A DNA stretch of 19,084 nt, from contig JBJHCA010000066.1 of assembly GCA_050485785.1 (NCBI GenBank), forward strand, positions 1-19,084. Reading direction: 5' to 3'. Below are positions 7,339 through 17,300 of this stretch, one piece after another. How positions within the stretch are numbered: position 1 is the stretch's first letter; each line of letters starts with the position of its first letter. The notes under the pieces are model-generated. The model worked only from the letters and a program-made list of their open reading frames with translations. It had not been told where the DNA came from and ran no database searches. This stretch comes from JBJHCA01 sp050485785 (GTDB lineage Bacteria > Bacteroidota > Bacteroidia > Chitinophagales > Saprospiraceae). The translations under genes were made by a program, and so were the position numbers.

Positions 7339-8904
7339 ATGAGAACACTCAGGCTTCCACCGTGGTATTTTTTACTGCCGTCAATTTTTGTGGCTTTGGC
7401 AGTAATGGTTCCGGTGTTTTACTTGTTTGTCAGGGCATTTGAGGGTGAATGGGCACAAATTGCAGACCTCATCTGGCGGCCACGCAATTTGGTATTACTG
7501 TGGAACACATTAGCGCTAACAGCTGGTGTGCTGGTAGTTACATTTATTGTAGCATTTCCACTGGCATGGCTGGTATGCCGCACCAATATTCCCGGAGTTA
7601 AATGGATAACTCTTGTTGGTATACTACCTCTTGCTATTCCCGGGTATGTTCTTGCATATGCAATGCTAGGCCTGGGAGGTGAAACCGGATCTATGGCTCA
7701 ATGGTTTGGTGTAGTCATTCCGCGGGTGTCGGGATACTGGGGTTCGCTCATTGTGATTAGCTTGTATACTTTCCCATATTTATTTCTCAATCTTCGTTCC
7801 GGATTGATGGGCATCGACGTATCCACCGAAGAAGCAGCCCGATCAATGGGGCTTAACACCCTTCAGATCATCAGGCGGGTTACACTGCCTCAGCTCAGGC
7901 CATCCATGCTGGCCGGGATGCTCATCATTGCCCTGTATGTGGTGGGCGATTTTGGTGCAGTGAGCCTGATGAGATTTGAAACCCTCAGTTTTGCGCTGTA
8001 TCTTCAGTACGCAGCAGCTTACGACAGGGTATATGCAGCGCTTATAGCCATCATGTTGCTGGGCATCACCGCTACCATTATACTGGCGGAGTACCGGCTG
8101 CTTAAGATCTTCTTTTTCACCCAAATGCAACTGCGTAAAAATCAATATCAGCGGGTATCAAAGCTTGGAAGGTTGAAGTTGCCGGCAATGCTTTTTGTGA
8201 TAACTCTTTTTGTGATATCCGTTGCCCTGCCCATAACCTCCATAGCCTTCTGGATGACCGGTGGTGTTAATCCCGTTATTGGGCAGCAGCTTTGGAGTGC
8301 ATTGTTTTCATCATTCATTGCCTCATTGCCGGCGGCATTGCTGGCCATTTTGTTTGCTGTTCCGCTTGCCTATATTGGAATGCGATTCAAATCTGTATTG
8401 ACTGGTTTGCTACAGCGTATTGCCTATCTTGGTTATGCTACGCCACCGCTGGCTCTGGCCCTGGCCTGGGTGTTTTTCAGCCTGGCTCTTGATCCGGTAG
8501 TTGCGGTTTACCAGAGTCTAGTTCTGTTGATATTTTGTTATGCCATTCACTTTTTGGCAGAATCGCTTAGCCCTATACGAAGTGCTATGTATCACATTTC
8601 CCCCCGCTTGGAGGAGGCTGCCCGTTCATTGGGGTATGGCAGGTTTAAGGCATTTATTTACAGCACATTACCTTTACTGTATCATGGCATTATGGCGGGC
8701 TTTATTTTTGTATTCCTGTCGGCCATGAAGGAGTTGCCCATCACTATTTTATTGTCGCCTGCCGGTTTTGATACCCTGGCACTCAATGTGTGGAGTTACT
8801 CGGCAGAGGCCATGTTTGCCGAGGCTGCGCCGTTCGCTTTAACTATCCTGCTGTTCTCGGGTTTATTTGTAAGTTTGCTTTTTACCAGGGTATGGAAACG
8901 ATAA
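7339..8904 (+). CDS. fbpB: Ferric-iron ABC transporter permease, two fused halves
   Basis: 521 residues, the usual size for FbpB-type permeases in which two six-helix halves are fused. Many hydrophobic helices are visible (for example residues 11-31 and several after 290). Each half carries an ATPase-contacting EAA loop: EEAARSMG at 164-171 leading into TLPQLRPS, and EEAARSLG at 425-432 leading into TLPLLYHG. It would form the membrane channel for Fe3+ handed over by FbpA and powered by FbpC. ATG 7339 follows the fbpA stop by 8 nt, and the end overlaps fbpC by 13 nt, indicating translational coupling. Confidence 0.94.
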   Translation: MRTLRLPPWYFLLPSIFVALAVMVPVFYLFVRAFEGEWAQIADLIWRPRNLVLLWNTLALTAGVLVVTFIVAFPLAWLVCRTNIPGVKWITLVGILPLAIPGYVLAYAMLGLGGETGSMAQWFGVVIPRVSGYWGSLIVISLYTFPYLFLNLRSGLMGIDVSTEEAARSMGLNTLQIIRRVTLPQLRPSMLAGMLIIALYVVGDFGAVSLMRFETLSFALYLQYAAAYDRVYAALIAIMLLGITATIILAEYRLLKIFFFTQMQLRKNQYQRVSKLGRLKLPAMLFVITLFVISVALPITSIAFWMTGGVNPVIGQQLWSALFSSFIASLPAALLAILFAVPLAYIGMRFKSVLTGLLQRIAYLGYATPPLALALAWVFFSLALDPVVAVYQSLVLLIFCYAIHFLAESLSPIRSAMYHISPRLEEAARSLGYGRFKAFIYSTLPLLYHGIMAGFIFVFLSAMKELPITILLSPAGFDTLALNVWSYSAEAMFAEAAPFALTILLFSGLFVSLLFTRVWKR

Positions 8905-9947
8905 CACCACCACTTCTCACCGCTGAGGGACTTACCAAGCGGTACATTCCCGGGCATTTGCCCGAGGTGGATAGCGTGTCATTTAATGTAGGGGAAAATG
9001 AGATTTTCGCCATTTTAGGACCCAGTGGTTGTGGCAAGACTACTACATTGCGCATTCTGGCCGGATTTGAAACTGTGGAGAAAGGCCGCATCACGCTCAA
9101 GGGCAGGGTATTGCAGGATGAAAATGTATTTGTGAAGCCTGAAAAGCGGGGAATTGGTTTTGTATTTCAGGATTATGCCCTATTCCCGCATTTGAGTGTG
9201 TACGATAATATCCGTTTTGGTATCAGGCATTTGCCGCGCGATGAAAGACACAGCAGGGTAGAGCAAATGCTGGAACTTACCAACATGAAAAAGCTTGCTG
9301 CCCGCAAGCCGTTTGAACTGTCGGGTGGTCAGCAGCAGCGTGTGGCTCTAGCCAGAGCACTGGCACCCAGCCCGGGCATCATTCTGCTGGACGAACCTTT
9401 TTCCAATCTCGATGCCGTTTTACGCCAAAGTACACGTCAGGATGTTCGAAATGTACTTAAGGAGGCCCGCATGAGTGCCGTGCTGGTAACACACGATCAG
9501 GAAGAAGCCTTATCCATTGCCGACCGAATCGCCATAATGGATCAGGCACATATAGTGCAGACCGGCACGCCGGAGGAGATCTACTACAAACCCAAAACGG
9601 CTTTTGTTGCTGCTTTTCTGGGGCACACCAATGTAATGGAAGCCGATGCCGAAGGCACTGTGGCCTTCTGCCCCATAGGAAGCGTACAGCTCAATGCTGA
9701 GCGCTACGGCAAGTGCTTCATTTCACTAAGACCCGAAAATCTTGATCTCAACGAATTGAACGGTCATCCTCAGTCAGGTACTTCGGCTACGGTGGTACAA
9801 CGCTCTTTTAAAGGGCATTACCTAACTTATACTGTGGTATGTGGCCAATGCAAGCTGATGGTTCATACCACCAATCGTAAAACCTTCCATGTGGGTGATG
9901 AAGTGAGGGTGGTGCAAACGGAGCGCGCCAGTGTGCTGGAACTGTGA
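8892..9947 (+). CDS. fbpC: Ferric-iron ABC transporter ATP-binding protein
   Basis: 351-residue ATPase of the FbpC/PotA-type family. I start at ATG 8892 (METITPPLLTAEGLTKRY); the frame is open further left, but those residues are antiparallel to nothing known and fall inside fbpB. Seen: Walker A GPSGCGKTT (43-51), Q-loop FQDYALFPH, signature LSGGQQQR (143-150), Walker B ILLDEP with D167 and catalytic E168, D-loop SNLD, and switch H201 in VTHDQEE. From about residue 235 the C-terminal TOBE-type beta domain follows (FISLRPENLDL). All ATPase motifs are intact. Overlaps fbpB by 13 nt. Convergent with the desaturase gene, 47 nt apart. Confidence 0.94.
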   Translation: METITPPLLTAEGLTKRYIPGHLPEVDSVSFNVGENEIFAILGPSGCGKTTTLRILAGFETVEKGRITLKGRVLQDENVFVKPEKRGIGFVFQDYALFPHLSVYDNIRFGIRHLPRDERHSRVEQMLELTNMKKLAARKPFELSGGQQQRVALARALAPSPGIILLDEPFSNLDAVLRQSTRQDVRNVLKEARMSAVLVTHDQEEALSIADRIAIMDQAHIVQTGTPEEIYYKPKTAFVAAFLGHTNVMEADAEGTVAFCPIGSVQLNAERYGKCFISLRPENLDLNELNGHPQSGTSATVVQRSFKGHYLTYTVVCGQCKLMVHTTNRKTFHVGDEVRVVQTERASVLEL

Positions 9948-9994
9948 TTTGCACATCAAGTTTTACAAACAACTCGGACTGTTTCTCATCAAGC

Positions 9995-11104
9995 TTACCC
10001 CATAACTTCATTGAGGTCGGGCAATTTCCCAAATTCCTTCAGAGCACGTACATGTGACCGGAATGCATCGGCCAGGCTCGGATTTTCCAGGTAGGGAATG
10101 CCAAATTCCTCTGCGGTTTCTTTAACGATGCTTGAAATTGCCGGGTAATGCATATGTGAAATAGTGGGAAACAAATGATGCTCAACCTGAAAGTTGAGGC
10201 CGCCAACATACCATGACAACAATTTACTGTTGCGGGCAAAATTGGCAGTGGTGTTCATCTGATGTATAGCCCATTCGTTTTCGATGTTGCCATCTTCATC
10301 GGGCTGTGGATAGCTGGTGCCTTCAACAATGTGGGCAAGCTGAAAAGTAGAGGTCAGCACCAGACCTGCAACCATATGCATAATAACAAACCCGGTAATC
10401 ACCTGCAATAGGGATAAGCCAAGCATTACAGGAAGCACTATTATTGTGCCAAAATACAGGATTTTCACGATAATTATTCTCGTCAATCGCCACAAGTTTT
10501 CAGTGGGTGTACCGTTATTCACTCCTTTTTTGATATGACTGAAGAACTGGACAAAATCTTTAGCTACTACCCAGTAAAGGGTTGCGATGGAATAAAGTGC
10601 AAAAGCATAAAACCACTGAAAACGATGCATTTTCTTCACTTTCCCATGTGGTGCAAATCTCAACATGGCCTTGCCATCCATGTCCTCATCCATGTTTTGG
10701 ATATTGGTGTAGGTATGGTGCAGCAGATTGTGCTGGTTTTTCCAGTTGTAAACTGAGCCACCCAGCAGGTTGAGCACATGCCCCATAAGATAATTCACCA
10801 ATTTGTTATTGGAGTAGGCACCATGGTTGGCATCGTGCATTACCGACATACCGATTCCTGCAACTCCCAGCCCCATGACCATCCACAGCAGCAGTGCCAG
10901 GAAATATGGCGGTTGCGCTAAAACAATGATAATAAACGGAATGATATAAAACGACAGCATCACCATGGTTTTTAATATCATGGCACTGTTGGCATGCTTA
11001 CTTAAGCTATTGTTATTAAAATATTGATCAACCCGCGATTTAACAGTGGGGAAGAATCGTGTGCGATCGCGATTTACAAAGCGAACCTTAGGGGAATTTG
11101 TCAT
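9995..11104 (-). CDS. Membrane fatty-acid desaturase, front-end (delta-5/6) type
   Basis: 369-residue di-iron membrane desaturase introducing a double bond into acyl chains (acyl-lipid or acyl-CoA). All three histidine boxes are present: HDANH (90-94), HNLLHH (125-130) and QVEHH (306-310). The Gln in place of His at the start of the third box is the feature of front-end desaturases and of bacterial proteins often labelled linoleoyl-CoA desaturases. Hydrophobic helices lie around residues 45-85 and 205-255. There is no fused cytochrome b5 domain, so an external ferredoxin or cytochrome donor would be needed. Substrate and bond position cannot be told from sequence. Likely role: adjusting membrane fluidity, fitting temperature or growth-phase control. 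Its leader carries a striking inverted repeat. Confidence 0.92.
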   Translation of the reverse strand: MTNSPKVRFVNRDRTRFFPTVKSRVDQYFNNNSLSKHANSAMILKTMVMLSFYIIPFIIIVLAQPPYFLALLLWMVMGLGVAGIGMSVMHDANHGAYSNNKLVNYLMGHVLNLLGGSVYNWKNQHNLLHHTYTNIQNMDEDMDGKAMLRFAPHGKVKKMHRFQWFYAFALYSIATLYWVVAKDFVQFFSHIKKGVNNGTPTENLWRLTRIIIVKILYFGTIIVLPVMLGLSLLQVITGFVIMHMVAGLVLTSTFQLAHIVEGTSYPQPDEDGNIENEWAIHQMNTTANFARNSKLLSWYVGGLNFQVEHHLFPTISHMHYPAISSIVKETAEEFGIPYLENPSLADAFRSHVRALKEFGKLPDLNEVMG

Positions 11105-11156
11105 AAGATGATTGACTGTATTATAAGAGAATTAGGGAGAAAAAATTGGCGGCCAG

Positions 11157-11183
11157 GTTTTTGATATACTTAAGTTCAAAAAC
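11157..11183. promoter_or_regulatory. Perfect 8-bp inverted repeat in the desaturase leader (possible operator)
   Basis: Arms GTTTTTGA (11157-11164) and TCAAAAAC (11176-11183) are perfectly complementary across an 11-nt spacer that itself contains the palindrome ACTTAAGT (11168-11175). The site lies between the desaturase start (11104) and its -7 box (11201-11208), so it would sit just downstream of the transcription start: a suitable place for a repressor operator or a leader hairpin. The regulator is unknown. Confidence 0.4.
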
Positions 11184-11200
11184 TAATTTTCTGAACGCTG

Positions 11201-11208
11201 CAAAGTTA
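11201..11208 (-). promoter_or_regulatory. -7 promoter box of the desaturase gene
   Basis: On the minus strand this is TAACTTTG, a perfect match to the Bacteroidota -7 consensus TAnnTTTG and identical to the box before fbpA, followed by GCAGC (GCTGC at fbpA). The leader to the ATG at 11104 would be about 90 nt. The -33 element is weak: no TTTG is found at 19-21 nt. Confidence 0.5.
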
Positions 11209-11371
11209 GTTTATTTTAATGATTGTACTTAATGTCATTAACCTATGGTCGTTTAACCCATCAACAGCCATTAAGTTATTGACAATCAAGAATATTTTTA
11301 AGATAGTTATACTGATTGATAACACTTTGTGCGTGGCCCTCCGGGCTACTGATAAAATGGCAGAACAGGCA

Positions 11372-13132
11372 CTACCGCAACAACATGAAAGTTCCCTTGT
11401 ATTGTTGTTGTCGTCCATCGGCCTGTACGTAATTCACCAGCACCACATAAGTTCCCGGCGGCATGGGCTTGCCTTTAAACGTACCCGTCCATCCAGTTTG
11501 AGGATGTGTAGATACAAACATTTGCTGTCCGTAACGGTTGTAAATCTCCATTCGATAGTTCAGTAGATTGCCCGGGTACACAGCCAGGGGCTTAAATTCG
11601 GGATTGTTGCCTTCGGGTGAAAAGGCATTGGGCATCAGAATGTCGGCTTCCCGCACGGCGGCAACCCGGTTGCTCAGGGCTCTGTACTGAAACATCGGAT
11701 AGTCGGGCAGCTGGATGCGCATGTGGGCTTCTACATAATACCGGGCTGCACCTTCTGCCTCAGGAACCGGGTTTACCTGATCATCAAAAGTACTTGCCGG
11801 TGCGGGCAGGGTAGCCAGCAATACATATCCGGCTGTGGTTTGGCGATAAATGCGGTATTGTTCCACGGTTCCGTAGGCACTTACCGGCGGTGTCCATTGA
11901 AGGCGGTTGACAAGGCCAGGCAAAGCATCCACCCGTAAAAAAGCCGGCTGGGCTGTTGCAGACAAGGCCTGGGCCTGGCATTCATCGGTAGTGGCCAGTG
12001 CCGCGTAAGTTTGCATGGTGAGCGGCACGGTAACTCCCGGGCTTACCGGGTTTATAGAAGCGAGATCGCCGGTTTGCGGCATACTCATCTGCATGGACAA
12101 ATTATCGGGTGATTCGCCGGTAAGGATGTGGTAGGCGGTAATGTCCGCTCCGGTGTCCCACTGCCAGCTCAGTACCAGTTGATTGTTTTCATCATAACCG
12201 ACTCCATAGAGCCTGATGAAGGTCATGGGGTTCACTACGTCGGCCAGCAGACAAAGCCGGTTACTTTGCGAAACATTGCCTTCCTGGTCGCCCGTACTTT
12301 CAATAAAAATACACAGCGAATCCAGATCTTCCAATCCGTTGAGGGGAAAGGAGAACTGATCACTGCTCAGGTCGGCTATATACTGATATCCGGCATTGTT
12401 CAGGTTGACTGCTATGCTGTGGCTTTCTATCTCATTCCAGCCCACGTAGGGTGACCATTCCAGGTGGATGGTGCGGGCACAGGCATCCAGATTGCCCTGT
12501 ATCAATATAGTGCGGTGTACGTTGGTGCTGATAATGCTGGTTCTGCCGCAGGCATCTATGGCACGCACCAAATAACCCATGGATGAGCCGTCGGTGGGCA
12601 CGGCATGGAGGTATTGGGTGTTAAACCGCCCGAAAACAGTATCGATCACCACAAAACCGTTTGGTGTTTCCTGTTCAATCAGGTAAGCATAAGTTTCAGG
12701 GGAGCTTCCCGGTGCCCAGATGATGAGTACACCATTGTCGGTAATAGTTACTGCAATAATTTCCGGTTCTATTGGAATATCGGTATTGATGGTATCGGAA
12801 CTGAGGGATACACCGGTGCAGGAACTGTAGGTTTGCATGAAGTAGTACCAGGTAGGTGCCCCGGCATTGATATGATCATAAGTGGTTTGAGCCAGGTTAA
12901 AAACGGTGTCCAGCACACTGAAGCCAAGTTCGGGAACAGTCGAAGCATAGATAATGTATCCCTGAATATCACCGTCACCGCAATTATCAGGAAGGTTCCA
13001 AACCAACTCAACGTCACCCCCAAAATCTTTGGCGGCACACAAAAGCTGTGGGGCAGGGATCTGCCCCCACAAAAAGTTACCCCAAAAAATGAAAGGTAAC
13101 AAAGCAAAAAATGTGCGCAAAGTACTGACCAT
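11372..13132 (-). CDS. T9SS type B sorting domain protein with fibronectin-III-like repeats
   Basis: 586-residue exported protein. The N-terminus MVSTLRTFFALLPFIFWG is a signal peptide (cleavage near LWGQ-IP, about residue 24). The body is a series of beta-sandwich, fibronectin-III-like modules (for example VELVWNLPDNCGDGDIQGYIIYAS at the start, LVLSWQWDTGADITAYHIL, NRLQWTPPVSAYGTVEQYRIYR). Residues 496-586 form a gliding-motility-associated type B C-terminal sorting domain: MPNAFSPEG, then YRMEIYNRYG (NRYG at 532-535), GWTGTFKGKPMPPGTYVVLV, ending KGTFMLLR. It should be sent through the type IX secretion system to the surface or medium. No catalytic domain is recognisable; an adhesive or structural role is a guess. 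Last gene of the unit, 7 nt after the M16 homologue. Confidence 0.9.
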   Translation of the reverse strand: MVSTLRTFFALLPFIFWGNFLWGQIPAPQLLCAAKDFGGDVELVWNLPDNCGDGDIQGYIIYASTVPELGFSVLDTVFNLAQTTYDHINAGAPTWYYFMQTYSSCTGVSLSSDTINTDIPIEPEIIAVTITDNGVLIIWAPGSSPETYAYLIEQETPNGFVVIDTVFGRFNTQYLHAVPTDGSSMGYLVRAIDACGRTSIISTNVHRTILIQGNLDACARTIHLEWSPYVGWNEIESHSIAVNLNNAGYQYIADLSSDQFSFPLNGLEDLDSLCIFIESTGDQEGNVSQSNRLCLLADVVNPMTFIRLYGVGYDENNQLVLSWQWDTGADITAYHILTGESPDNLSMQMSMPQTGDLASINPVSPGVTVPLTMQTYAALATTDECQAQALSATAQPAFLRVDALPGLVNRLQWTPPVSAYGTVEQYRIYRQTTAGYVLLATLPAPASTFDDQVNPVPEAEGAARYYVEAHMRIQLPDYPMFQYRALSNRVAAVREADILMPNAFSPEGNNPEFKPLAVYPGNLLNYRMEIYNRYGQQMFVSTHPQTGWTGTFKGKPMPPGTYVVLVNYVQADGRQQQYKGTFMLLR

Positions 13133-13139
13133 TCCGGCT

Positions 13140-14396
13140 TTAGTCTATAATTACCGTATATAACGTATCGGTTTGCAAATAGGTACAAGCAAGCTGCTGC
13201 AATTGTTCTGCGGTGATGTGACTGATGGAGTCGGCCAGCCGGTGGTAAAAGTCATGCGGCAATTGGTTGATCACCAGATTTTTAAGGCTTTGGCCCATGG
13301 CAAAGGGCCCGTCGAAGCCCGAGAGCATATTGCCCAGCATATACCGTTTTACGCGGAGGAGTTCCTGTTCTGATACGGGTTCAGTACATAAATTGTTGAT
13401 TTCGGCCTCAATTTCTTCGAGTGCATGGTCTATCTGTTCGCGGTCAACGTCGGTACCGATGTTGAAGGAGCCATCGCGCAGGTTGGGATCAATACTGCTG
13501 TAAATGCCGTAGGTGAGGCCTTTGTCTTCGCGCAGATTGTTCATTAGTCTAGAGCCGAAATACCCGCCCAGCAAGGTATTGAGAACAGTGAAACCGGCAT
13601 AGTCGGGATGTTCCTGCCCGAAAAGCCTTTTCCCGATGCGAACGGAGGCCTGGACGGACTGAGGCAGTGATACCTGTTCACGGAATTTGAGTATGGGCTG
13701 TGGCTCTATTTGGGGCCTTGTTGTACTACCGGGAGGTAAAGCATGCCCGAGATGACGGTCGAGGATGGAAAACGAATCGGGCCCTGGTTTACCCGACAGG
13801 AAAATACGGGCATTGCCTGCCAGAAAATGTGCCCTGAAATGCTGCAGAAGCGCATCACGTGTAAGAGCTTTGTAGGTTTCTTCCGTGGAGTTGTACCCGT
13901 AGGGGTGATCAGAACCAAAAATATGCTCGGTGAGGATGCGGTAGGCTACCGTATCGTGCTTTGTGAGTTCGAGCTTCAGCCGTTGAATGGATTGTTGCGA
14001 AAAGCTCTCCACCTCATCTTCCGGAAACAGGGGCGAGGTAAGCATTTCAGCAATTATCGGCATCAACTTATCGAGATGCCTGCTGAGGCATGACAGGGTG
14101 AGGTAGATCACGTCGAGTGAAGCCCCTGTTCGCAGCTCGGCACCCAGAAAATCTACCTTTTCGGCAATTTGTCGGCTGTTAAATGAACGTGTACCCTCCT
14201 TAAGCAAACGTCCGGTGGCATAGCTCACTGTTTTGGATGCCTCTTTAAAGCGGCCGGCATCGATGATCACATCCAGCCTGATCACTTCTGTTTCACCCGC
14301 ATGGATGGTATGAACCGGAATGCCGTTGCTGAGCAATTCTACTGAAAAAGGCAGATCAGGTATGGCATGATCGAATTGCACCTGTGGTCGCTTCAT
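13140..14396 (-). CDS. M16 peptidase homologue lacking the zinc-binding motif
   Basis: 418 residues with the two-repeat M16B (pitrilysin/processing peptidase) layout. In active subunits the first repeat has HxxEH just before a K-G-T segment; here the matching stretch is SYATGRLLKEGT (58-69), with neither His nor Glu, and no HxxEH occurs elsewhere. The second repeat keeps NLREDKGLTYGIYS (287-300) with R289 and Y296, the R/Y pair found in non-catalytic partner subunits of heterodimeric M16 enzymes. It therefore probably pairs with an active M16 subunit encoded elsewhere; none is in this window. No signal peptide is visible in MKRPQVQFDHAIPDLPF, so a cytoplasmic location is the default reading. 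It starts inside the metH stop (ATGA overlap) and precedes the T9SS gene by 7 nt. Confidence 0.9.
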   Translation of the reverse strand: MKRPQVQFDHAIPDLPFSVELLSNGIPVHTIHAGETEVIRLDVIIDAGRFKEASKTVSYATGRLLKEGTRSFNSRQIAEKVDFLGAELRTGASLDVIYLTLSCLSRHLDKLMPIIAEMLTSPLFPEDEVESFSQQSIQRLKLELTKHDTVAYRILTEHIFGSDHPYGYNSTEETYKALTRDALLQHFRAHFLAGNARIFLSGKPGPDSFSILDRHLGHALPPGSTTRPQIEPQPILKFREQVSLPQSVQASVRIGKRLFGQEHPDYAGFTVLNTLLGGYFGSRLMNNLREDKGLTYGIYSSIDPNLRDGSFNIGTDVDREQIDHALEEIEAEINNLCTEPVSEQELLRVKRYMLGNMLSGFDGPFAMGQSLKNLVINQLPHDFYHRLADSISHITAEQLQQLACTYLQTDTLYTVIID

Positions 14397-17300
14397 GGCA
14401 GGGTGTTATTGGTGGTGAGTTGGGCAGGATTGTAAGCCAGCACTGGTGCCAGCCATTGTTCAATTTCGGACTGATCCATATTCATACGAAGGGCGTAATC
14501 TACCACCTGATCGTGGTGAATGTGTCCTAAACCAAAGTAACGGGACTCAGGATGGGAGAAGTACCAGCCACATACACTGGCTGCCGGATACATGGCCAGC
14601 GATTCGGTAAGGCTGATTCCTGTGTGTTGTGTGGCCTGCAACAGCTCAAACAATTTTTTCTTTTGCAGGTGATCGGGGCAGGCCGGATAACCGGGTGCGG
14701 GTCTTATTCCCCTGAATTTTTCCCTGATCAGTTCATCAATACTCAAGGTTTCATCCCAGGCATAAGCCCACAGATTTTGCCTTACCTGCTGATGCAAGTA
14801 TTCGGCAAAAGCTTCGGCAAGGCGATCAGCCAGTGATTTTAAAAGCAATGCGTGGTAATCGTTGTGTTGAGATTCAAATTTTTTCACCTGCTCATCGGCA
14901 TGGATGCCGGTGGTGACGGCAAATGCACCGATGTAATCCCGAACCCCGCCCGATTCCGGAGCCAGAAAGTCGCTGAGGCACCAGTTGGGCAGCCCGGGTG
15001 CTTTTTGCTGCTGTTGCCTTAGCTGAGGGACGGTCATCAACAGGTCAGCAGGATTTTCCGGATCAAAAATAAGTATGTCATCGCCCCGGCTGTTGGCAGG
15101 AAACAGGCCTGCCACGCCGCAGGCACCAAGCAGTTTTTGCGAAGCGATGCTGTTGAGCATATCCAAAGCCTCCTCATAGAGTTTTCTGGCTTCTCCACCA
15201 TATTTTGGATTGTCGAGCACATCCGGAAACTTACCCGGCATTTGCCAGGCTGAAAAAAACGGAGCCCAGTCGATGTAATGGAAAAGCACATCAAAATCAG
15301 GATTCTCCACTACTGTAATACCGGGAACTGCAGGTACAGGTGGAGCGTAATGAGTAAAATCAGGTTGAAAAGCATTTTTTCTGGCTTCCTGAATGCTGTG
15401 AAATCTTTTTGCTGCATGACGTTCAGCATGGCTGTCACGCAAATTCTGATAATCTGACTTTACCTCCTTAAGGAAGTTTTGTCTTTCATCGCCCTTTTCA
15501 CTCAATAGCCGGGAAGCTACTGCCACACTGCGTGAAGCATCCAATACGTGGATAACTCCGTGGTCATAAGCAGGTTCTATTTTTACTGCAGTATGAATAC
15601 GTGAGGTTGTAGCACCTCCTATAAGCAGCGGAATGGTAAAGCCTCTACGCTTCATTTCAGCTGCTACATGGACCATTTCGTCCAGCGAAGGGGTAATGAG
15701 GCCACTGAGGCCAATAATATCGGCCTTGTGTTCCACGGCTTTGTCCAGAATTTGGGCAGCGGGTACCATCACACCCAAATCGATGATCTCGTAATTGTTA
15801 CAGGCCAGCACTACACCCACAATATTTTTACCGATATCGTGAACGTCGCCTTTTACCGTAGCCAGCAAAATGCGTCCTTTGGTTTGGCGTTCACCGGCCT
15901 GTTTTTCGGCTTCAATATACGGCGTGAGCCAGGCAACGGCCGATTTCATGACGCGGGCACTTTTTACCACCTGAGGCAGGAACATTTTTCCCGACCCAAA
16001 CAAATCCCCCACTACATTCATACCGTCCATCAGCGGCCCTTCAATCACCTGCAGGGCGTTGACGGCCTGTAGCCGGGCTTCTTCAGTATCGACTTCTATA
16101 AATTCCGTAATGCCTTTTACCAGGGCGTATTCTATCCTTTTGTTTACCGGAAGAGTACGCCATTTGAGGTCGATGGTCTGTTTTTTTCCCGTGGAGGCAT
16201 GTTGCCCGGCATAGTTGATCAACTTTTCCGTAGCTCCCGGGTGGCGGTTGAATATCACATCTTCCACCAGTTTTAACAAAGTAGGGCTGATCTGCTCGTA
16301 AATTTCAAGCATGCCCGCGTTCACTATACCCATATCCATGCCAGCCTGTATAGCATGAAACAGAAATGCCGAATGCATGGCTTCCCGAACATGGTTATTT
16401 CCTCTGAACGAAAAGGAAAGGTTGCTGACTCCACCACTGACCAGGGCTCCCGGACACAATTTCTTAATGTCCCGAACGGCCTCAATGTAGTCAATGGCAT
16501 AGGTATTGTGGAGCTCTATGCCGGTGGCAATGGCAAAAATGTTGGGGTCGAATATGATATCCCGTGGCTTGATGCCGGCTTTTTGGGTTAACAGTTTGTA
16601 GGCACGGGTACAAATTTCAACTTTTCGATCTTTTGTATCGGCCTGTCCTTTTTCGTCAAAGGCCATTACTACCATACCTGCGCCGTAGCGATGGATCAGT
16701 CTTGCCTGCCTCAGAAACTCTTCTTCGCCTTCTTTCAGCGAAATAGAGTTCACTATCCCTTTGCCCTGTATACAGCGCAGACCGGCCTCTATCACTGAAA
16801 ACCGCGAGGAATCAATCATGATGGGTAGCCTGGCGATATCGGGTTCAGAGGCAATCCAGTGGAGGAAGGTACTCATAGCCTGTTCACTGTCAAGCATGGC
16901 CTCATCCATATTGACGTCCATGATTTGTGCTCCACCGTCAACCTGTTGTCGGGCTACACTCAGGGCTTCGGCATATTGGTCTGATTTAATCAGACGGGCA
17001 AATTTTGCCGAGCCGGTAACATTGGTTCTTTCGCCAATATTGATGAAGTTGGATTCAGGCCGGATAATGAGCGGTTCCAGTCCTGAAAACATGGGCAAAT
17101 CCAGTTCGGGAGGCACAAGGCGCGGTTGTACGCCTTCTATGGCCATGCACATGGCTTTGATATGGGAGGGCGTAGTGCCACAGCACCCGCCAATAATGTT
17201 TACCAGCCCACTTTGAGCAAACTCTCTGATGTAAGCGGCCATTTCATCAGCATCCTGATCGTAGGCACCAAATTCATTGGGCAGGCCGGCATTGGGATAA

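Larger units (their letters stand above)
11105..11371. other. A/T-rich intergenic region upstream of the desaturase gene
   Basis: 267 nt between two minus-strand genes with no credible reading frame. It holds the desaturase promoter and inverted repeat. Near the T9SS protein's stop it has a GC-rich hairpin (11333-11349) without a U-tract. The remainder (about 11210-11330) is A/T rich and I see no further structure there. Confidence 0.6.

Noticed and set aside
9948..9994. Possible bidirectional terminator between the convergent fbpC and desaturase genes
   Set aside because: Only a 5-bp stem (AAACA/TGTTT) with an 8-nt loop and no clean T-run on either side.
11333..11349. GC-rich hairpin GTGGCCC-TCC-GGGCTAC downstream of the T9SS protein gene
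   Set aside because: No U-tract follows on either strand, and on the minus strand one pair becomes an A-C mismatch. Too weak to call a terminator.
15668..16072. Long open frames antisense to metH (also 17495-17947 and others)
   Set aside because: They lie wholly opposite a well-supported gene, lack recognisable domains, and follow the codon structure of metH.
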